The notes under the pieces were generated by a model. It saw only the letters and a program-made list of their open reading frames with translations, did no database searches and was not told the origin of the DNA. Shown piece after piece: positions 12,901 through 24,092 of a stretch of DNA of 64,000 nt. The stretch's first letter is position 1; each line of letters begins with the position of its first letter. The stretch is from Haematococcus lacustris (lineage: Eukaryota; Chlorophyta; Chlorophyceae; Chlamydomonadales; Haematococcaceae), in contig JASKMD010000008.1 of assembly GCA_030144725.1 (NCBI GenBank), positions 6,587,153-6,651,152 on the forward strand, in the 5' to 3' direction. Position numbers and translations under genes: made by a program.

Positions 12901-15900
12901 GCATTGGTGGAGGTCGGGGCGGTGGAAGCTGGAGGGCAGCTGGGTTGAAGGTGGCGGAAGGTGGTGAGAAGGTGGCCAGGTGATTGAAGTTAGGGTAGGG
13001 GTGGAGGTACCTGGTGCTGGCGTGCCACAGGGTGAGGAGGGGGCTGTGCACCTGCAGCCAGCTGGAGGGCAGCAGCCCTGAGCTGAAGCTTGGGGGGTGG
13101 GGGGAGGGCAGCCCCTGGGGGGGAGGGGGTGTCAGCAGGGCCTGCCCCAGCAGCAGGGGCCGCCGCACTGTGTTGAACAAGACCAGGATGTAGAGGAGGA
13201 GGATGGCCAACACCTGCATGCGGGGGCAGGCAGGGGTAGGGGCTAGGGGCAGGGCAGGGGCGGGGCGAGGTCAGGGACCAGTGGTGAAAGGCAGCAGGCG
13301 GCCAGAAGCAGGGCGGGGGGGAGTAGGAGGGGAGGGGAGGGGGAGGAGCAGCGGGTATGCCCTTGTCTCGCATGCAATGGCCCTGCCCTCCCTCACCCCC
13401 TTCACGCCATCAGCCAGGCAGCCCGCCCTCAGGCCGCCGCGTCCCCCCTGGCCTGCTGCTGCCTGCCGCCAGTGTCTGCCTAGCGCCCACTGCACACAGC
13501 ACACAGCTGGAGACTCCACCCTCACCAGTGCACAGCCAGCCCCTTGCACAGTAACCAACCTAACTGCCCTAACCACCTTTGAAACCCCCCCCGCTGTGCC
13601 TGCCCTGGGGGCCCCTTGCCCGCTGTCTGCAGCTGTCTGCGCGCGGCCCTGCCCCTGGGCCCCCTCCCACCTGGCCCACGTTGTCCAGCAGCGGCAGGTC
13701 CGCCCCCGCAGCCTGGCCCAGCATGCGCCCCACAGGGCCCCAGTGCAGTGGCCCCTGCGCCCCCCCGCCTGCTGCCGCCGCCACCTCACCCCCAACACCA
13801 GCAGGCCCAGGCCCTGCCCCTGCCCCTGGCCCAGGCCCTCCACCGCCTGGAGCAGCTGCAGGTGCAGGGGCAGCAGCAGCGGCCTCCGCCTCCGCCCTTG
13901 CCCCCGCGCCCCCTCCTACAGCCCCAGCGCCCCCTGCAGCCCCCGCTTCTGCCCCTGCATCAGGCCCTGCTGCAAGCACTGGACCGCCACCAGGTGCGGC
14001 CTCAGCCCCAGCGCCGCTCAGACTGGCGGCCTGCGGGGCGGCAGCAGCACCTGGGGCGGCGGCTGGGGCTGGGGCCGGGGCCGAGGCTAGGGTCGGGGGC
14101 TGGGGGGGCTGGGGGGTCAGCACGGCCACGGTCTCTGGCAGCAGTGCGGGTGCTGGGCCAGGAGCAGCCGGCAGCGCAGCCACTGCCACAGCCTGCGCTC
14201 CCGGCAGCAGAGCGGGTGTGGGGGGCTGGCTGGCCTCAGAGCCGCCTGGCTGAGGGGCTTGGCCCCCCCCCTGCCCCCCTGTAGGCCCCCCTGCCACCTT
14301 GGCCATAGCCCTGGGGCTGCCGCTGTCCAGTGTGTCCCCAGTGTGTGCCCCAGCTGCTGCTGCTGCTGCTGCCACCGCTGCCTGCCCCAGCTGCTGGCTG
14401 CCTGGCGCTGACAGCCGCTGACTGTCACCGGGGGTCAGGGGTGGGGTAGGCCAGGGTGTGACCTCCCCCTCGCCCCTAACATGAAGCGTGCAGCCTGGCC
14501 CTGCATGCCCTGCTGGCCTTGGCTCCCAGGGGCTGCTGCCTCCCTCAGCCCCAAGGCCCCTGGCCCTACTGCCTGCTCCCTCTGCTGCCTCACCTGGCGC
14601 CTGCGCTGCTGCTGCTGCTCTGGCTGCTGCTGCCTGTCCTGCCGCCTTGCTGGCGGGCACTGCAGCTGCCGCTTCAGGTGCTTGAGCCTGGTGTCCTGTC
14701 ACTGGTAGCGGCAGGGGAGGCCCTGTCTCACCCCCTTCAGCACTGCCCGCTGCGCTGCCAGGTTCAGGGACTGCTCCTGGTGCCGCTGCCACCGTCGGTC
14801 CTAGTGCACCTGCCCTCACCGCTGCCGCCCCAACTGCTGCTGCCACACTTGTTGCGCTGCCGCCTGCTGTGGCTGCCTCTATGGCTTGTGCCGCTGCCGC
14901 TGCCCCTGCTGCTGCTGCTACAATTGCCTCTGCTGCTGCCCCTCCTCCTCCTCCTCCTCCTTCCGCTCCTCCTCCTCCTCCCCCTCCTGCTGCTGCTCCT
15001 CCTCCTCCTGCTGCTGCTCCTCCCCCTCCTGCTGCTGCTGCTGCTGGCCGTAAGCCGGGTGTGCTGCGCTGCTGTGTGGCGCTGTCCAGCGGCCTGAGGG
15101 CGCGGCCCAGGCGCCTGAGGCAGCGCGCCGTGTGCGTGATCAGCCCGGCCAGCAGGGAGGTGGCGGCATTGCACACCTGCACCACAGCCACCCCCCTCAC
15201 CTCAGCCATCAAGGCCAACTGCCCCAGGCACGGGTGCCGCAGGTCAGGCTCAGGCGCAGGCGCTGCTGCACAGCCACAGCACTGGCCCTGCCCCCCACAC
15301 TACACCACAGCCACACCACACCGTCACTGCCCAAGCACACTGGGCAGCAGCCTCTCTGAGGGCAACCACACCCCTGCCTTCAGCACCCCACCCCACCCCA
15401 CTGCAGCAGCAGTGCAAGCATGGCCTAAGGGGGAGGGGGGTAGCAGGAGCTGGTAAGGGGGGGGTGGGGGGGCTGTGGGGGGGTATGGCACCCCAGGGAG
15501 TGGGTCTAGGTGCGAGGCCGGCTCACCAGGGTGATGACCACAGCCAGGCTGACCCCCAGCAGTGTGAACTGGCCCACGTGCCAGGGGTCCCTCATCAGCC
15601 AGTGCACCAGGCGCTGCGCCGCCGCCAGGTCCGGAGCAAAGGCCAGGCAGAAGAGCAGCGTGGTGCTGAAGGGGAGCAGCACGCCCCACAGCAGCAGGCC
15701 CACACAGAACTGCAGGGGGGCAAGGCAAGGGCAGCTGGAGCCTGGAGCTGGGGCTGGGGCTGGGGCTGGGGCTGGGGCTGGGGCTGGGGCTGGGGCTGGG
15801 GCTGGGGCTGGGGCTGGGGCTGGGGCTGGGGCTGGGGCTGGGGCTGGGGCTGGGGCTGGGGCTGGGGCTGGGGCTGGGGCTGGGGCTCATAAGTGTCAGA

Positions 15901-16407
15901 GGAGCAAAGCTGTACTGGGCGAGTCAAGTAACATTACAGCAGCCAGAGTGGCGCCACAGGCCAGGCTGCTCTTGCTGCACAGGCGAACTGGCGCACAAAC
16001 CTTGAATGTGTGCATCAGCCGCTGCAGCACGCCTGCCAGGACCAGCCACCAGGGCAGGCGGGCAGGGCGGTCAGGCCTCCACAGCGGTTCGAACCTGTAC
16101 TGCTCATGGCACAGCTGCAAGGGCAGACCGCCTATTTTGAGGGACAGCCCCTTGGCACGGACAGCAGGCCTGCCTGAAGCCACGCACCTCACACGCATCC
16201 CGCCCGCTCACTTTCAGCCAGCCCTCGATGCAGCTCTGCGGAGTAAGGGTCGGCAGTTACTAAGACGGGAGCGGGCAACTGCCTTGTCGCGACTTAACCA
16301 CGCACCTGGTGCGCGAAGCGTACAGATCCATTGCACTTGCAGGGTGCGACGAGCTCTCCAGCCTCTGCTCCGCCACGACAAACGCGGCATTCATCTTCTT
16401 CATCCAT
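3911..16407 (-). CDS. DOA10: DOA10/MARCH6/SUD1-type ER-membrane E3 ubiquitin ligase
   Basis: RING-CH ubiquitin ligase of the ER membrane and inner nuclear envelope that acts in ER-associated degradation. The N terminus is complete. Exon 16407-16306 encodes MDEEDECRVCRGG..CKCNGSVRFAHQ, 16235-16188 SCIEGWLKVSGRDACE and 16114-16001 LCHEQYRFEP. Together they give the C4HC3 ligands. Exon 15709-15527 holds the first membrane pair. Confident phase-matched downstream exons are 9576-9304, 9136-9017, 8840-8706, 8348-8133, 7922-7815, 7607-6792, 6537-6329, 5915-5738, 5428-5363, 4519-4397 and 4231-3911. The last ends with the family signature RQRYLVGRKLLNWGE. Between about 15.2 and 9.6 kb, exons lie near 15200-13570 (very Ala/Gly/Pro-rich), 13210-13100, 12640-12250 and 11623-11400, but I could not fix their boundaries. 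Large low-complexity inserts exceed the plant and animal homologues. Transcribed divergently from the caleosin gene. Confidence 0.9.
4590..4870. other. AT-richer island in a DOA10 intron, possible insertion
   Basis: Within the intron 4520-5362, this stretch drops sharply in GC compared with its flanks. It contains a short hairpin (ATGCC-AAAAA-GGCAT at about 4718-4732) and two GGTAACGAA words, near 4686 and 4799. It may be a small transposon or other insertion, but no clear terminal repeats or target duplication were found. Confidence 0.35.
4887..5140. repeat. Imperfect tandem duplication (~110-160 bp) in DOA10 intron
   Basis: Two diverged copies share CACTGGGTGTAGGGGCT, then GGATGGGTC(A/G)GTGTG, then GGGGATCAGAGG. 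They start near 4900 and 5058. Between them is a GGTCAGAGGAG short tandem array near 4984-5025. A GGGCTA array (about five units) follows at 5263-5293 and resembles an interstitial telomere-like tract but is not the canonical repeat. Confidence 0.7.
10738..10872 (+). repeat. ~36-bp C-rich minisatellite, three to four copies
   Basis: The unit CACCCCTTCCCAACCCACTC plus CCACCCGCCCCCTC repeats in tandem. It lies inside the DOA10 gene between unresolved exons, and its extended open frames on both strands are compositional. Confidence 0.85.
15749..15890 (+). repeat. (GGGGCT)n hexanucleotide microsatellite, ~23 units
   Basis: A perfect hexanucleotide tract in the DOA10 intron between exons 16114-16001 and 15709-15527. 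On the transcribed (minus) sense strand it reads AGCCCC. Confidence 0.97.
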
Positions 16408-16985
16408 CCTCTCCTTCTGCTCAGCCTGCGCGTGCGCAGAGTAGTTGCCCAGACTGGCCGTTTCTCCCTCACACCCTTGGCGAAATAAGTGGACAGGGCT
16501 GTGATACCCCAGCTCGTTTCGTCAGTCTCTCTAATCTATCTATGAGGAGTCGTGTACAAGCATGTATGGGTCATCCCCACACATCAGTCCAGGTGGTTGT
16601 TGATGGTGGTTGTGGATGATGGTGGTCGCGCTGCAGAGGTTGCTGCAGACTTTGGGATTTTTGTATAGGCTTGTAGTCTACCTAATAACTTCTGTGGACC
16701 AGTCTATGGCAAATCATTGGTCAACGAATCATCGGTCAACAAAATGTAGGCTGAGGTGGTACCGTGCATGCGTCCTATCTGTAGTGTCCTCAGCCCGCCC
16801 CTCTTGCCAGGGCGACACTAACATCACTTCTAGCTCCTCAGTTTAGGCACCAGCTGTGTCCACGCAACCACTTTTGGTGGTGACGCAGAATGTGAGGCCT
16901 GGTGTGACGGACGAACAAGAAGTCCTCGACTCCGCTCAACACCGCTAAGTTGTGAAGTACTACACACGCACCCAGTCGTTCAAAG
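16408..16985. promoter_or_regulatory. Divergent promoter region between DOA10 and caleosin
   Basis: These 578 bp separate the two start codons, which face away from each other, so both promoters and both 5' UTRs must fit here. No convincing TATA box is seen. The composition is less GC-rich than the introns, as expected for a regulatory stretch. Confidence 0.6.
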
Positions 16986-19006
16986 ATGCCCGCCGCAATT
17001 ACCGACCTCATTCACCCAAGCATTGAGGCCGCTGTACTGAAGGATGTGAGTGGCGCAGGCCGCAGGGGTGCTATAACACGAGTGTGCCAGCCCCAGGGCT
17101 TACCGCCTCTGCACGCGACCGGCGGTTTGCGAGTGACGAGACTGCCGGCGTGGCGCTCGTAACTTGCAGGTGCCCATTACTATGAAGCGCCCGCCTCCCC
17201 CACCGGATGAGCTTGCGAAGACCGTTCCCAACTCCGGGATGCCTCGCGCAAACCGCGTCATCAGCAAGGAGTGCCCGCAGGGCAGCCCCACCTCACCGCC
17301 CAACGCCTCCGCCATCCAACAGCACGTCCTGTGGTTTGACTTCAACGGGGACGGGAAGATTATGCCGTGGGAAACATACCAGGGCTTCAGGAAGCTGGGC
17401 TTTGGCTACATCATCTCCCTGCTGGCCGTGCCTTTCATCCATGGCAGTTTCTCTTTCCCCACCTCTGTGAGTGGTGACCACTTCCAGCACCCCAACAGCA
17501 GGTGTCAAGCGGAAAGGTTGTGGAAGGGGGGGGAAGGGCATGTGAAGCAGTGGCAGTAGCAGTGCCCATCCCCTCCTGCTGAAGTAACCCCAGTGGGCAC
17601 CAGTGCATGGTGAATCAACGGCTGAGAGCTAGTCGAGCATTGCCTGCTGTGCCTGCCTGCCTGCAGCCGGGCTGGATCCCCCACCCGCTGATGCCCATCT
17701 ACATTGAGCGCATGCACAAGACCAAGCATGGCTCTGACTCGGAGGTAGGCAGACACCGCTGTGCCATGGTCTTGAATGCTTTTGAGACATTGACCCAGGA
17801 TAGGACATGTTCAGCAGCAGCAGTTGATGCAGCAGCAGTAGCAGCATCGGCAGCAGTGTGTGTGGGGAAGCAGCAGCAGCAGCAGTGCGGTGTGAATATA
17901 TGGGTGACCTGCAATGTGAGGGGTGGGGTAAGTGGCGTCGCATCCTGGACAGCCTGAACAACATCGCTTTGTTGCAGTGTGCGACCGGGCGGTGGTGGTG
18001 GCTAGGCCCAGGATAGGGCAAGCAGCTCTGCTGAAGTGTCGACATTGTGACTACCTGACCAGCCTGAGAATGATGAATGCATTGTGGGATTGCTGCCTGC
18101 AGGTGTACGACACAGAGGGCCGTTTTGTGCCACAAAAGTTTGAGGTGAGCTAAGGTTGTGCCGGCTGCCCTGCTCTGACATGCTCCTGTACTTCCTGTTG
18201 AGGCAGGTTTTGGCAACTTCTCTGGCCGCACTCTCGCACTGCCTGCACCTTGGCCCTTGGCCCTGCACGCTTGGGCAGCAAGGCGGTGAGCATGCCATTC
18301 TGCTGGGCTGCAGCTTCATATGTTGCATGATGTGGCTGGTGGCGCGCAGGAGATCTTCTCCAAGTACGACAAGGAGAACAAGGGCGCGCTGAGCTGGCGC
18401 GACATCCAGGAGATGGTGTATGGCAATGCTAACATCAATGACCCTGTGGGCTGGTGGGTTGTGATGCATGTTGTAGTTGTGGCAGACTCCATTCGCAGTT
18501 GAGCGTGTCAGCGCCTGCCTCGTTGTAGGGGTATGAGGTTAGCCATGGTGGGTGCTTGTTGGTGTGACCATAATGTTCCATGCTGCCTGCATGCTGATGT
18601 CCAGGATTGCTGAGCGGTTGGAGTGGTTCACCCTGTACCTCCTGTGCAAGGACGAGCGTGGGCTGGTGACCAAGGAGAAGATCAGGGCGCAGTACGATGG
18701 CTCACTCTGGGTGGGTGGATGGGTGGATGGGTGTGGAGGGGAAGGGCAGGGCAAAAACACGAGAGGGGAGTAGCTCCAGCTGTTGAAATGGAAGTGTGAT
18801 AGTTATTCCGCATGCATTGTCAGGCTAGATGGTGAAACACGTCTGGATTGTGGCACTGGTAATGCCAGATGTATCACTATGGACTAGTTGGCCTTGTGGT
18901 GCTGTAGGCCATCATTGCCAAGGAGGTGGAGCTGAAGAAGAGCCATGCCCAGCAGGGCAAGGTGGGCAGCTACCAGGCGCAGAAGGAGGTGGCAAAGCTG
19001 TACTAA
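16986..19006 (+). CDS. CLO: Caleosin / peroxygenase (lipid-droplet EF-hand haem protein)
   Basis: Caleosins sit in the lipid-droplet or ER monolayer and, as haem peroxygenases, use fatty-acid hydroperoxides. Seven phase-matched exons are 16986-17045, 17170-17466, 17667-17744, 18103-18144, 18350-18453, 18605-18710 and 18908-19006, giving 261 residues. A single EF-hand (DFNGDGKIMPWE) follows QQHVLWF, whose His is the proximal haem ligand position. Next come a hydrophobic stretch with proline-rich turn (SFPTSPGWIPHPLMP) and the second conserved His region HKTKHGSDS. The family's C-terminal signatures follow: YDTEGRFVPQKFEEIFSKYD, ERLEWFTLYLLCKD and RAQYDGSLW. The Lys-rich tail and long Pro-rich N terminus make it somewhat longer than plant caleosins. 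The start follows AAAG and leads directly into a GT donor with correct phase. Confidence 0.96.
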
Positions 19007-19972
19007 GCGTAGAAGCGAAAACTGGCTAGCGCAGAAATACGACAAATAGCGTCAACCACAGCAGGCGGCATGGCGGACGAGTGTTGAAGGTAATTTGCAT
19101 GAGTTGTTGATGGGAGAGTTGTGGCGTGTGAGCTTATTCAGCGCTGGTAACAGCATTCTTTGGAGACGGGTGTCACATGAATCAGTGTACACTGTGTAAT
19201 CAAGGGGAGAGGACAACTGTGGCGGACTGTACTGCTGTGCGCCGGAGAGTATTCCATTGCCTGTTAATCAAATTCGCAATGTGATTATGTCATCTCATCG
19301 CAAGAAGCATATCTGCTGAGGCTCTCCTTGCGCCTTGCGCCTTGCTTGGCCTCTCGTGATGTGAGAAGTAACAGTGGGGTAATGTGTGCTTGCTTGACGG
19401 GTTGCTTAATTGTGCATAATACTTAGTACAAAATCTAGCAAAAATTGGTAAGGTGGTGATGAAAGCATACAGTGTCATGAGGAAAGGCAGGACAGCATAT
19501 AGCCAGATAGTCAAGGTTGAAGCGGTAGGGCCTGTTAGAGCGCAACCTCAGGACAGCATATACATGGGCCAGATAATAAGCATGTGGGCAACCTGCTGCA
19601 CAGCACGAAGAGTAGCCATCCTGTGGCCACAGCGGGTCCAACTCAGCGGGCCCAGCAATGTCAGGGTGTGAGTGTATGGGACCTGCCAGGACGCAACCAC
19701 ACAGTCACACAGCCACATGTGGCTGATACGCGATGAGCAGACTGGGCAGAATGCCGCACAGCAGCAGGAGCAGCAGGGGGGGGCAGGCAGCCCCTGGGCG
19801 TCACCCAACACAGCCCCCCCCCCTACTGCCCCTATGCCCCCTTTCCCCCCTGCTGCTGCTGCCGTCGCAACTGCTGACCAGGCAGCAAGGAGGGGCAGGT
19901 CCAGCGCTGCCCTGCCCCAGCAAGCTGCTGCCCGCTGCAATGGCGCAGGCCTGCTGGGGTGATCTGCCGGGT
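19007..19972. other. Convergent 3' region between caleosin and PIG-V
   Basis: This stretch holds both 3' UTRs. The part from 19007 to about 19700 is AT-richer than average, and 19750-19970 is CTG/CAG-rich. No coding exon is supported. Confidence 0.6.
19195..19199 (+). terminator. TGTAA poly(A) signal of the caleosin gene
   Basis: TGTAA, the poly(A) signal known from volvocalean algae, lies 189 nt after the caleosin stop codon. Confidence 0.6.
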
Positions 19973-22900
19973 TCAGGTCCAGGGGTAGAAGTTAGGCAGC
20001 AGCACACTGCCCAGGCCGGCCCAGGCCAGCGCCCAGGCCCACAGTCCGCGGCGCATGGCGGGCGTGCCGTGCAGCATGAGGTGCGCGGCCCACCAGTACA
20101 GGGCGGGGCAGGTGGACAGGAAGCGGGTGGATACCTGGGGCAGCAGGGCGGCAGGGGCAGCAGGGGCAGCAGGGGAGGTAGGCGCAGCAGGGGCGATCAG
20201 CGTGGGGTGAGCTGGGGGGCGGGGGGTAGAGGGGCTTGGAGGTGTTGCCAGAGGAGGCCGCAGGGTGCATGTTGCGTGTTGAGGGTCCAGGGGGCAATGC
20301 CTGCCTGCCAGCCTGCTGTGCTCAGCTCAAGATGATGCCGGGGGCAGGCCGGAGTGTGAGGCCCCCCCTCCCCCTCCCGCTCCCCTCTTCCCCCGCCTCC
20401 CCGCCCTCCCCCTCACCTCCCCCTCACCTGCACGTGCATGAGCAGGAGGGCCGTGGCGGCGCTGAAGGCCCAGGGGTAGAGGTACACCGCCACACCTGGA
20501 GCCGTGAAGCCCTGGCCAGCCGCACAGCCCCCCTCACCCCCACCCACCCCTACACCCTCACCCTGCTCCTCCCCTGCCTCCTGCTTATCACCCTCCCTTC
20601 CCGCGCCCTGCCCCACACCCTGCAGCTGCTGCCCAGCCCCGGAGGCATGGGAAGAAGCAGCAGCAGCAGCAGCAGGTCTGGCCCCGACCTCTGCCCTGCC
20701 CTCCTCACCTGCACCCCCCACCTCGCCACCTCCCCCCCCCCAACGCCCTGCAGCTGGCCCCCCTGCCCCTGGCACCCCCCCCTCGTTCCCGCCCTCACCC
20801 TGTTGAGGCCTGGGGGAGGGGGAGGGGGAGGGGGAGGGAGAGGGGGAGGGGGAGGGGGAGGAGGAGGGGGAGGGGGGGGCTGGTGAGGGCCGGGGCCGGC
20901 GGCCTCCCCTGCGGCCCCCCACCCAGTGCTGCAGCGCAGGCAGGCCCCCCAGCAGCAGCAGGTGGGGCTGGGCACGGTAGTAGGCCAGCACCCCCCCAGC
21001 TGTGAGGATCAGCACAGGCGCTGCCAGCAGGAAGTTGGGCACCTGGGCAGGGGGAGGCAGGGGCAGGCAGGGGGGCAGCAGGGCAGGGGGTGAGGGGGCG
21101 CGCCCTGCCCTGACCACAGTGGCTGGGTAGCGGTGGGCAGCAGTGCCCAGTGCCAGGAGCAGCGCTGCCCGGCTGCTGCCAAGGGCCCGCCCCCCCACCT
21201 GGTCCAGGCTAGCCAGGGGGAGGGGGGCAGGGGGCAGGGCTCAAGGGCAGTAAGGGGTAGGGCAGGCAGGGAAGGCAGGCGGGGGGGGGCAGGCTGGCAC
21301 AGGGCTGGTGGGGTTGGCAGTGGGTGGAAGGGGTGGCAGGGGGGGGGCAGGCTAGCGCTGCCCCCTGTCCTGTCCTGCCCTGACCTGTTGGGGGCGCCAG
21401 TATGCCAGTAGGCCCAGCCCCCAGTACTGCGCCTGCACTGCGCTGTAGGCAGCGGGCCACCAGGCGGGGCGACCGCTGCGGCCAGGGCACCAGGCGGGGC
21501 CAAGGCCTGCGGGGGGGCCGCTGCTGCTGCTGCCCCCTGGGCTGACATTGCAGCGGGCCCTGCTGCTGGCTGTGAGGGCAGCCGGGCAGGGGGGGGTGCC
21601 ACCGCCCCCAGGGCCAGGGCAACGGGGGCAGCTAGGAGGAGGGGGGAGGGGGGAGCGGGGGGGGCCAGCCAGCCTGCTCCACCCCCCCATGGCAGCGGCA
21701 GCAGCGGCGCTCGACCAAGAGCTGGGGCCCCCCCCCTGCTGCTGGCCCAGCCCCTTGCCCTCTGACCCCCAGTGAGGCGGCACGAGCAGGGGGGGCGGCA
21801 AGGGGGGGGGGCAGGGGCGGGCCAAGGCTTGGGCAGGTTCGTGCAGCCGCTCCCTGCCCCCCTGGTCCCTGCAGGGCAGCACTGGCCGCCTCTGCCGCCC
21901 CCAGCCCTTGCACTGGCCCCCCCTGGGCTGTGGCTGCTGCTGCTGCTGCTGCTGGCTGGTGTGAGCTTGCCGCTGCTGCAGCTGCTGCTGCCGACGTCCC
22001 CACGCTGAGCTGCTGCTGCTGCTGTTGCCCTGCAGCCAGCCTGGGGCCAGGCGGTGAGGGGCACAGGGCGGCAGTGGCGTGCAGCTGGTGCAGGGCCAGG
22101 GGGGAGGCCACCAGTAGCGCCGCCAACAGGCCAGCCACCAGCCAGGCCAACCCCACACACACCCGCCTCAACAGGCACCCAGACAGCAGCCGGCGAGCCC
22201 GCCTACCCCCCCTCACTGCCCTGCTTCCCTGGCTACCTCCCCCCATCCCCTCAATGCCTGCTGCTGCTGCTGCTGCTGTACTGGTGTGAGGGTGTGAGGG
22301 GCATGCGGCCCCTGTGAGGCTGGGGGGAGGCAGTGGGGGCAGTGTGGGGGCTGAGGGGGGCTTGCTGGGGTCAGGGCTGGAGGGGGGGGCCAGGAGCAGC
22401 TGGCAGCATGCGCCCATCACCCAGTGCACTAGGAAGCCCGCGTTGATGACGCCTGGGCAGCAGCAGCAGCAGCAGCAGCAGCAGGCAGGGACCCTCAAGA
22501 GCATGTGATGGCCTGCCCCACCCTACACCCCCTGCTGCCCTGGACCCCCTTGCCGCCCTCCATCCCCCCTGCTGCCCTAGACCCCTCCGCTGCCCTGGCC
22601 CCCCCCCCTGGCTGCCCTGGCCCCCCTCCGCTGCCCTGGCCCTTCTCTGGCTCACCATTGGAGCGTACACACGTGGCCAGGGTGAAGCAGGCGGTCGCCC
22701 CCAGCAGCCGGGCACCCCCTGCAGCCCCCCCGACCCCCCCCCTTGTCGCCCTGCCCCCCCCGCCCCGCCTGCCTGGGCCCCTGCTGCTCCTGGTGACATG
22801 CAGGCAGCAGCAGCCGGCCAGGGTGAGCAGGCCAAACACTGCCTCCGTGTAGACAGCCGCATGGAAGGGGCTGGCGGGGCTGGCGGCGTACAGCAGGGCA

Positions 22901-23992
22901 GCCAGGGCAGCCAGCTGGGGGTCCCCCGTCACGCTGCGCCCCAGCAGCAGCAGCGCCCCGCTGCCCAGGCTGTGGCAGAGCAGTGACAGGGCCAGGCCAC
23001 AGGCGGGCAGGACAGGGCGGGGCGCGGCGCGCAGCAATGCTGCAGGCAGGGAGGCAAGAGGCAGGTGGGCTGGTGGGGGCGTGCGAGGGGGAGGTGAGAG
23101 GGGCAGCGCATTCGGCAAGGGGAGTTTGGAATTGGGGCTGGGCTGGGCTGGGCTGGGCTGGGCTGGGCTGGGCTGGGCTGGGCTGGGCTGGGCTGGGCTG
23201 GGCTGGGCTGGGCTGGGCTGGGCTGGGCTGGGCTGGGCTGGGCTGGGCTGGGCTGGGCTGGGCTGGGCTGGGCTGGGCTGGGCTGGGCTGGGCTGGGCTG
23301 GGCTGGGCTGGGCTGGGCTGGGCTGGGCTGGGCTGGGCTGGGCTGGGCTGGGCTGGGCTGGGCTGGGCTGGGCTGGGCTGGGCTGGGCTGGGCTGGGCTG
23401 GGCTGGGCTGGGCTGGGCTGGGCTGGGCTGGGCTGGGCTGGGCTGGGCTGGGCTGGGCTGGGCTGGGCTGGGCTGGGCTGGGCTGGGCTGGGCTGGGCTG
23501 GGCTGGGCTGGGCTGGGCTGGGCTGGGCTGGGCTGGGCTGGGCTGGGCTGGGCTGGGCTGGGCTGGGCTGGGCTGGGCTGGGCTGGGCTGGGCTGGGCTG
23601 GGCTGGGCTGGGCTGGGCTGGGCTGGGCTGGGCTGGGCTGGGCTGGGCTGGGCTGGGCTGGGCTGGGCTGGGCTGGGCTGGGCTGGGCTGGGCTGGGCTG
23701 GGCTGGGCTGGGCTGGGCTGGGCTGGGCTGGGCTCTTCCCACCTGGCAGGAGAGGGAAGAATGCATACTGTTGCTCAAACTGGTAGCCGTTGCACGCGAG
23801 GTCGGTGTAGAAGACCGAGTCCCAGGTCAAAACGCGCCACAGCCATTTGTCCCCTGTCAGGCTGCAAGCCTCGTGCAGGTGCTGCGACGAGGTGTCGTAG
23901 TCAGGCAGTAGCGATGCCAGCAGGAACGCGCTCAGTGCGAAGAGCCGTATTGCAAAGGATAGGCCAAGGATGCGGAGCAGCACAACCATCAT
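19973..23992 (-). CDS. PIGV: GPI mannosyltransferase 2 (PIG-V)
   Basis: PIG-V is an ER polytopic GT-C enzyme that adds the second mannose to the GPI-anchor precursor. Exons are 23992-23743 (start ATG, then [14 protein letters not shown] and YAFFPLLP), 23039-22656 and 22452 to an uncertain donor (CVRSN|GVINAGF junction, phase 1). The remaining exons are about 21475-21385, 21042-20428 ([13 protein letters not shown]; ends LLLMHVQ) and 20134-19973 ([15 protein letters not shown]; ends LPNFYPWT). The [17 protein letters not shown] and terminal PWT signatures are those of eukaryotic PIG-V. Low-complexity Ser/Pro/Gly/Ala insertions lengthen lumenal or cytosolic loops, especially residues encoded by 20880-20500. 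The exon 3 donor is unresolved, so the central loop is approximate. Transcribed divergently from the SRA-SET gene. Confidence 0.93.
20812..20876 (+). repeat. (GGGGGA)n-like tract coding Ser-Pro repeats in PIG-V
   Basis: A short imperfect GGGGGA/GGAGGG array lies within the 21042-20428 exon of PIG-V. On the minus strand it reads as an in-frame Pro-Ser run, so it is probably a translated insertion. Confidence 0.75.
23134..23734 (+). repeat. (GGGCT)n pentanucleotide microsatellite, ~120 units
   Basis: A perfect 600-bp tract fills most of PIG-V intron 1 (donor at 23742, acceptor at 23040). Because no frame of the 5-mer contains a stop, it produces false 270-450 residue ORFs on both strands. The transcribed strand reads AGCCC. 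Confidence 0.98.
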
Positions 23993-24092
23993 ATGATGCC
24001 GTGCTGCTCATAAGCAGGGTTCAGACTGACATTGCCAAGCTTGTGTTAGTTTACGCCACAAAGTTTTCATCGACGAGGCTCATGGGTCGTGC
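23993..24092. promoter_or_regulatory. Compact divergent promoter, PIG-V / SRA-SET gene
   Basis: Only 100 bp separate the PIG-V start codon from the first in-frame ATG of the plus-strand gene. If that ATG is right, the promoter is bidirectional or the plus-strand 5' end lies further downstream. Confidence 0.45.

Noticed and set aside
13569..15218. Plus-strand Pro/Ala ORFs opposite DOA10
   Set aside because: Complement of the Ala/Gly-rich DOA10 region; no splice-linked protein on the plus strand.
22495..23992. Long Ser-Pro-Ala-Gln repeat protein joined to the PIG-V start
   Set aside because: The PIG-V reading continues correctly only if the (GGGCT)n tract is spliced out between 23743 and 23039.
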